This document shows positions 6,169 to 8,929 of a DNA stretch of 8,929 nucleotides, piece by piece. The first letter of the stretch is position 1; every line of letters begins with the position of its first letter. The notes under the pieces were generated by a model. The model did no database searches. It was not told where the DNA came from and saw only the letters and a program-made list of their open reading frames with translations. The position numbers and the translations under genes are program-made. The stretch is from Pseudomonadota bacterium (GTDB taxonomy: Bacteria > SAR324 > XYD2-FULL-50-16 > JAHJRI01), in contig JAKSDL010000212.1 of the NCBI GenBank assembly GCA_022360105.1, positions 1 to 8,929 of the forward strand, in the 5' to 3' direction.

Positions 6169-6297
6169 TAGATTTTAGATTGATGATTTAAGATTTTCGG
6201 TATGTGTTGCTTGGCAACGGTTTGATACATTTTAAATTTGGCAAGTTTAGAAATTAGATTTCTGTGAGGTGTTGCTGGGCAAAGGTTTGGCTTGCCA
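6166..6297. repeat. Imperfect tandem repeat, two units of about 65 bp
   Basis: A 21-base string at 6204-6224 (GTGTTGCTTGGCAACGGTTTG) recurs at 6269-6289 with two differences, 65 bases on. The AT-rich DNA before each copy is also alike, with TTTAGATTT-type words, though more diverged. Each copy contains a small hairpin, for example GTTGC-TTG-GCAAC at 6206-6218. It lies between convergent genes and looks like a degenerate dispersed intergenic repeat. Confidence 0.5.
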
Positions 6298-6302
6298 TGG
6301 GA

Positions 6303-6325
6303 GGGTTAGACAATTGCCTGAACCC
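6303..6325. terminator. Hairpin just after pgl, possible transcript end
   Basis: GGGTTAGACAA and TTGCCTGAACCC can pair over about eleven positions with one bulged base and one G-U, and GG/CC extend the stem beyond an A-A mismatch. It begins three bases past the pgl stop. No T-run follows on either strand, so it is not a classical intrinsic terminator. It may protect the 3' end of zwf-pgl mRNA. Confidence 0.35.
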
Positions 6326-6328
6326 ACC

Positions 6329-7015
6329 TTATGTGGTTGAGTCGGTGTAAATCAAGCAGGGATCTTTTATAAAACCAGCCGGGATCGATTTATCTCCGGA
6401 CATTGTTCGTTGGATCATGTCCTGTTTTCCTTTACCGGCAATCACAAAAATGCGCATTGTGCCCTTATTGATCACATTCAAGGTCATGGTGATACGTTCA
6501 GCAACTTTGAATTGAGCAGGAGCTTTGGTTGAAATGATCAGCCTTTTATCGTCAGGATCAAAGTCTTCATTGGGGAACAAAGAGGCGATATGGCCATCCG
6601 GTCCTACTCCCAGGGCAACCAGGTCAATTACAGGTAAATCATTTCCAAAATGGCTGCAAATGCGTCTCTCGTATTCTTCAGCGCATGCAGCCGGATTTGA
6701 GATGGACGTATCGGGGAAGATGACATTTTCTGAAGGAATATCTATTTTTGAAACAAGTGATTTGTGTACCATTCCGGCATTGCTGTCGATATGGGATTGA
6801 TCAACCTTTCTTTCATCGACAAGCAATAGCTTGACTTTGGACCAGTCAAGCGATTCTTTCGCAAGCAATTCATAGAAGCGAACAGGTGAGGTTCCGCCGG
6901 AAACTGCCAGGGTGAAGACCCGACCTGAGTTTGTTATTTTATTGATCAAAGTTGCTGTATAATCAGTTACAGCACTACTCATCTCTTCTTTGTCCTTGTA
7001 ATTGCGCAATTCCAT
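6329..7015 (-). CDS. pgl: 6-phosphogluconolactonase
   Basis: This 228-residue cytosolic enzyme hydrolyses 6-phosphogluconolactone, the product of glucose-6-phosphate dehydrogenase, to 6-phosphogluconate. It has the phosphate-binding signature of the SOL/DevB family: AVSGGTSP (37-44), DER (67-69) followed by SN (78-79), and LGVGPDGHIASLFP (135-148), which carries the general-base His142. The length is normal for the family. I prefer ATG 7015, which overlaps the zwf stop by one base (TAATG) and gives the usual short N-terminus MELRNYKDKE. A GTG at 7030 would add five residues; neither start has a strong ribosome binding site. The overlap implies translational coupling to zwf. A gene for 6-phosphogluconate dehydrogenase is not in this window. 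Confidence 0.94.
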   Translation of the reverse strand: MELRNYKDKEEMSSAVTDYTATLINKITNSGRVFTLAVSGGTSPVRFYELLAKESLDWSKVKLLLVDERKVDQSHIDSNAGMVHKSLVSKIDIPSENVIFPDTSISNPAACAEEYERRICSHFGNDLPVIDLVALGVGPDGHIASLFPNEDFDPDDKRLIISTKAPAQFKVAERITMTLNVINKGTMRIFVIAGKGKQDMIQRTMSGDKSIPAGFIKDPCLIYTDSTT

Positions 7016-8559
7016 TATTTTATTATCCACTCTCTGTTGTCTTTTTCAATAAACTCAAACGCTTCTTTAGGTCCCCAGGAGCCAGCTTCATAATAAAGTA
7101 GATTTGATTCGCCGTCTTCCGAGTCGGATCTGCTCCATTCCTCTAAAACCGGGGTGAACAACTCCCAGGAAACCTCGACTCCTTTTTCACTCCAGTAAAG
7201 GGTTTGGTCACCGATCATACAATCCAGAAGAAGCGTTTCATAATCATCCGACATTTCCAGTCCAAAGACATCGGAATAGTTGAATTCCATCTCCAAAGGA
7301 TGAAGGCACATTTTTGAGCCAGGGGCTTTGGCTTGAAATTTCAGGAAAACACCCTGTTCAGGCTGAATTCCAAATATCAGTACATTGGGGCCCAGGGGAT
7401 TCTCGTTGATATTGGCAACAAACATGCTGTGGGGTACCTGCTTGAAAACCACAGCGATCTGCGTTTTCTTTTCCTTCAAAGCTTTGCCTGCACGAAGGTA
7501 AAAGGGAACTCCTTCCCAACGGGCGTTATCTATAAACAACTTTGTTGCCATAAAGGTTTCGGTAGACGATTGGGAATCAATACCTTTTTCATCCAAGTAG
7601 CCTTTTACTTTTTCACCTTTGATGACCCCTTCCCGGTATTGCGCCCGAATCATCGTTGAAGGCGTTGAACTGACTGTGTAAGGGCGAATGGCCTTCATTA
7701 CCTTTACCTTTTCATCACGGATCATATCCGCATCGAATTTCGCCGGGGCTTCCATGGTTACCAAAGCCAAAAGCTGAAGGATGTGATTCTGCAGCATGTC
7801 CCTGACCAGTCCTGAATGGTCAAAATAACCCGCCCTGTGTCCCACACCCAATTCTTCGGACACCGTAATCTGCACATGATCAATATAGGTTCTGTTCCAG
7901 ACGTTTTCAAAAATCAGGTTGGCAAAACGAAATGCCAGGATGTTCTGCACCGTTTCCTTTCCCAGGTAGTGATCGATTCGATAGATCTGATTGTCATCCA
8001 GAAAAGCGAGTAATTCTTTGTTAAGGGCCACCGCAGACTCAAGATCCCTGCCAAAGGGTTTTTCGATGATGACACGGTTAAAGGGATTTGCATCCTGGCC
8101 CTTTTTGATCAGTCCACCCTTCGAAAGTTTCTCAACTATGATGTTGTATAGATTAGGAGGCGTAGCCAGGTTGAAAATGACATTGCCCAGGGTATTAAAT
8201 GTTTGACTGAGTTCAGTGGTTAAATGTGCAAGTTTGGTGTAAGTGTCAGCTTCGTCGTACTGACCCGAAATGTAGAAGCACCTGTCAAGAAAATCGGCAA
8301 TCCTGGTGATGTTGGATTCACCGGAGGAGTCATTCAATACTGCAGCAGAAACCAGCTCTTTAAACGACTCATCAGTCAATTCGGATCTGGCTACGCCAAC
8401 AATAAAAAAGTTATCCGGCACTCGCTTTCTTCGGAACAATTCATATAAAGAAGGTAACAGCTTGCGGCTGGATAAATCTCCGGAGGCCCCAAAAATTACA
8501 ATCCCGCAGGGATCAGCAAATTCGTATTCACAAACCGGCACTGAAGTTGTTTTTATCAT
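7015..8559 (-). CDS. zwf: Glucose-6-phosphate 1-dehydrogenase
   Basis: This 514-residue cytosolic enzyme oxidises glucose 6-phosphate to 6-phosphogluconolactone and yields NADPH (or NADH), the entry step of the oxidative pentose phosphate pathway. The coenzyme loop is GASGDLSSRKL (24-34). EKPFG (166-170) and the signature RIDHYLGKE (194-202) carry Asp196, His197 and Lys201. The catalytic base aligned with His240 of the Leuconostoc enzyme is His259 in MLQNHILQ. The length is normal and nothing is missing. ATG 8559 is secure: AGGAGA at 8571-8566 lies six bases upstream. The gene is first of a two-gene unit with pgl, and its promoter may carry a half-site for the neighbouring MarR regulator. Confidence 0.97.
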   Translation of the reverse strand: MIKTTSVPVCEYEFADPCGIVIFGASGDLSSRKLLPSLYELFRRKRVPDNFFIVGVARSELTDESFKELVSAAVLNDSSGESNITRIADFLDRCFYISGQYDEADTYTKLAHLTTELSQTFNTLGNVIFNLATPPNLYNIIVEKLSKGGLIKKGQDANPFNRVIIEKPFGRDLESAVALNKELLAFLDDNQIYRIDHYLGKETVQNILAFRFANLIFENVWNRTYIDHVQITVSEELGVGHRAGYFDHSGLVRDMLQNHILQLLALVTMEAPAKFDADMIRDEKVKVMKAIRPYTVSSTPSTMIRAQYREGVIKGEKVKGYLDEKGIDSQSSTETFMATKLFIDNARWEGVPFYLRAGKALKEKKTQIAVVFKQVPHSMFVANINENPLGPNVLIFGIQPEQGVFLKFQAKAPGSKMCLHPLEMEFNYSDVFGLEMSDDYETLLLDCMIGDQTLYWSEKGVEVSWELFTPVLEEWSRSDSEDGESNLLYYEAGSWGPKEAFEFIEKDNREWIIK

Positions 8560-8579
8560 AGTCTTTCTCCTGTTCTATC

Positions 8580-8608
8580 AAGGTAGAAAGGGCTATCAAT
8601 GATGTCAA
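8580..8608 (-). promoter_or_regulatory. Candidate zwf promoter
   Basis: On the minus strand TTGACA (8608-8603), a perfect -35, is followed by exactly 17 bases and TACCTT (8585-8580), which keeps the three most conserved -10 positions (T, A and final T). Transcription would start near 8573, about 14 bases before the zwf ATG and close to the AGGAGA ribosome binding site. Confidence 0.5.
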
Positions 8609-8612
8609 GAAA
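8600..8612 (-). promoter_or_regulatory. MarR-operator-like half-site at the zwf -35
   Basis: The minus-strand string TTTCTTGACATCA matches the first 13 bases of operator site 2 at 12 positions, including the 11-base core TCTTGACATCA. The right arm of the palindrome is not kept unless one base is skipped (TCA-t-TGATA). Six of the shared bases are the -35 hexamer, so only about five are independent evidence. Confidence 0.3.
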
Positions 8613-8904
8613 CTTCAGTTATTACATCGACTGATCTTATGGAGGTCAGAAACTGATTTTTGAAAAGCTTCGTGCCTTTCGTTTCGTTGTGGTGAAAGCA
8701 GACAAGAGGTAATTATACTGAACAAGTACACCTGTTGTTTGTTTTTTGCAAGGCAGCTAACCGGGCCTTTGAAGCCAGTTGCCACGGAAAAACAATAAGA
8801 TCGTTAAAAAGGTGGACTGATTTCATTTGGTACATTATTTCTTGACTATCGAAACCAATACGAAAGCACCCAGCCTGTTTTTATTTAATAAAAGGTCAAT
8901 GACA

Positions 8905-8929
8905 ATGAAAGTAGCTCAAATTCAGATGC
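8905..8929 (+). CDS. Start of a gene cut by the window edge, possibly a carbon-nitrogen hydrolase
   Basis: ATG 8905 begins MKVAQIQM and remains open to the edge. AAAGG at 8891-8895 sits nine bases upstream. An in-frame ATG at 8899 would add two residues but is only three bases from that site. Many nitrilase-superfamily carbon-nitrogen hydrolases begin with a first beta strand of this kind (MKVA-x-x-QM). Eight residues are too few for a firm call. Confidence 0.4.

Larger units (their letters stand above)
8560..8904. other. Intergenic region between zwf and the right-edge gene
   Basis: No gene is supported. The zwf promoter candidate lies at its left end. A bulged hairpin can form at 8752-8783 (GGC, AAC and GGC pairing with GCC, GTT and GCC around CTTTGAA), with no T-run after it. 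TTGACT at 8842-8847 is a -35-like hexamer facing the right-edge gene but I find no good -10. The rest shows nothing I can interpret. Confidence 0.55.

Noticed and set aside
1..8929. CRISPR array, prophage or insertion sequence
   Set aside because: No regularly spaced repeats, transposase or phage-like proteins are visible. All large genes are housekeeping, transport or regulatory types.

Overview
This window is ordinary chromosomal-looking bacterial DNA, AT-leaning with a GC-rich patch here and there. It carries seven full-length genes, one overlooked small gene and the first codons of a gene cut off by the right edge. I see no transposase, phage gene, CRISPR array, rRNA or tRNA. The protein styles (the MATE subtype, the divergent FeoB, the zwf-pgl pair) and the AT-rich 'TTTAGATTT'-like intergenic repeats suggest Bacteroidota or a relative in the FCB group. 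Several genes have good Shine-Dalgarno sequences, which is less typical of Bacteroidota, so the assignment is tentative.

Layout. 1-446 is non-coding as far as I can tell, with a possible stem-loop near 190-240. 447-2282 (+) is a two-gene unit: a MATE efflux transporter with a TTG start, then an unrecognised 127-residue protein 21 bases later. 2387-4987 (-) is a metal-uptake operon: a divergent FeoB, then a DtxR-family metal regulator with a C-terminal FeoA/SH3-like domain. 4988-5394 is intergenic, with the feoB promoter and a GC-rich patch. 5395-5886 (-) is a MarR-family regulator. A 53-codon gene (6000-6161, +) diverges from it. 6162-6328 holds an imperfect tandem repeat and a hairpin. 6329-8559 (-) is zwf-pgl, the first two steps of the oxidative pentose phosphate pathway, with a one-base overlap at the preferred pgl start. 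8560-8904 is intergenic, with the zwf promoter. At 8905 (+) a new gene begins with MKVAQIQM, like many carbon-nitrogen hydrolases.

How the parts may work together. The clearest regulatory structure is the 113-base marR/small-gene intergenic region. It has two near-identical 18-bp palindromes whose centres are 42 bp apart, lying over or beside candidate sigma70-type promoters for both directions. This looks like a MarR autoregulatory switch that also controls the small gene. The 11-base core of the palindrome recurs at the -35 region of the zwf promoter, so the MarR protein might also touch NADPH production; that is inference. The feoB operon probably controls itself by metal through its own DtxR-type product.
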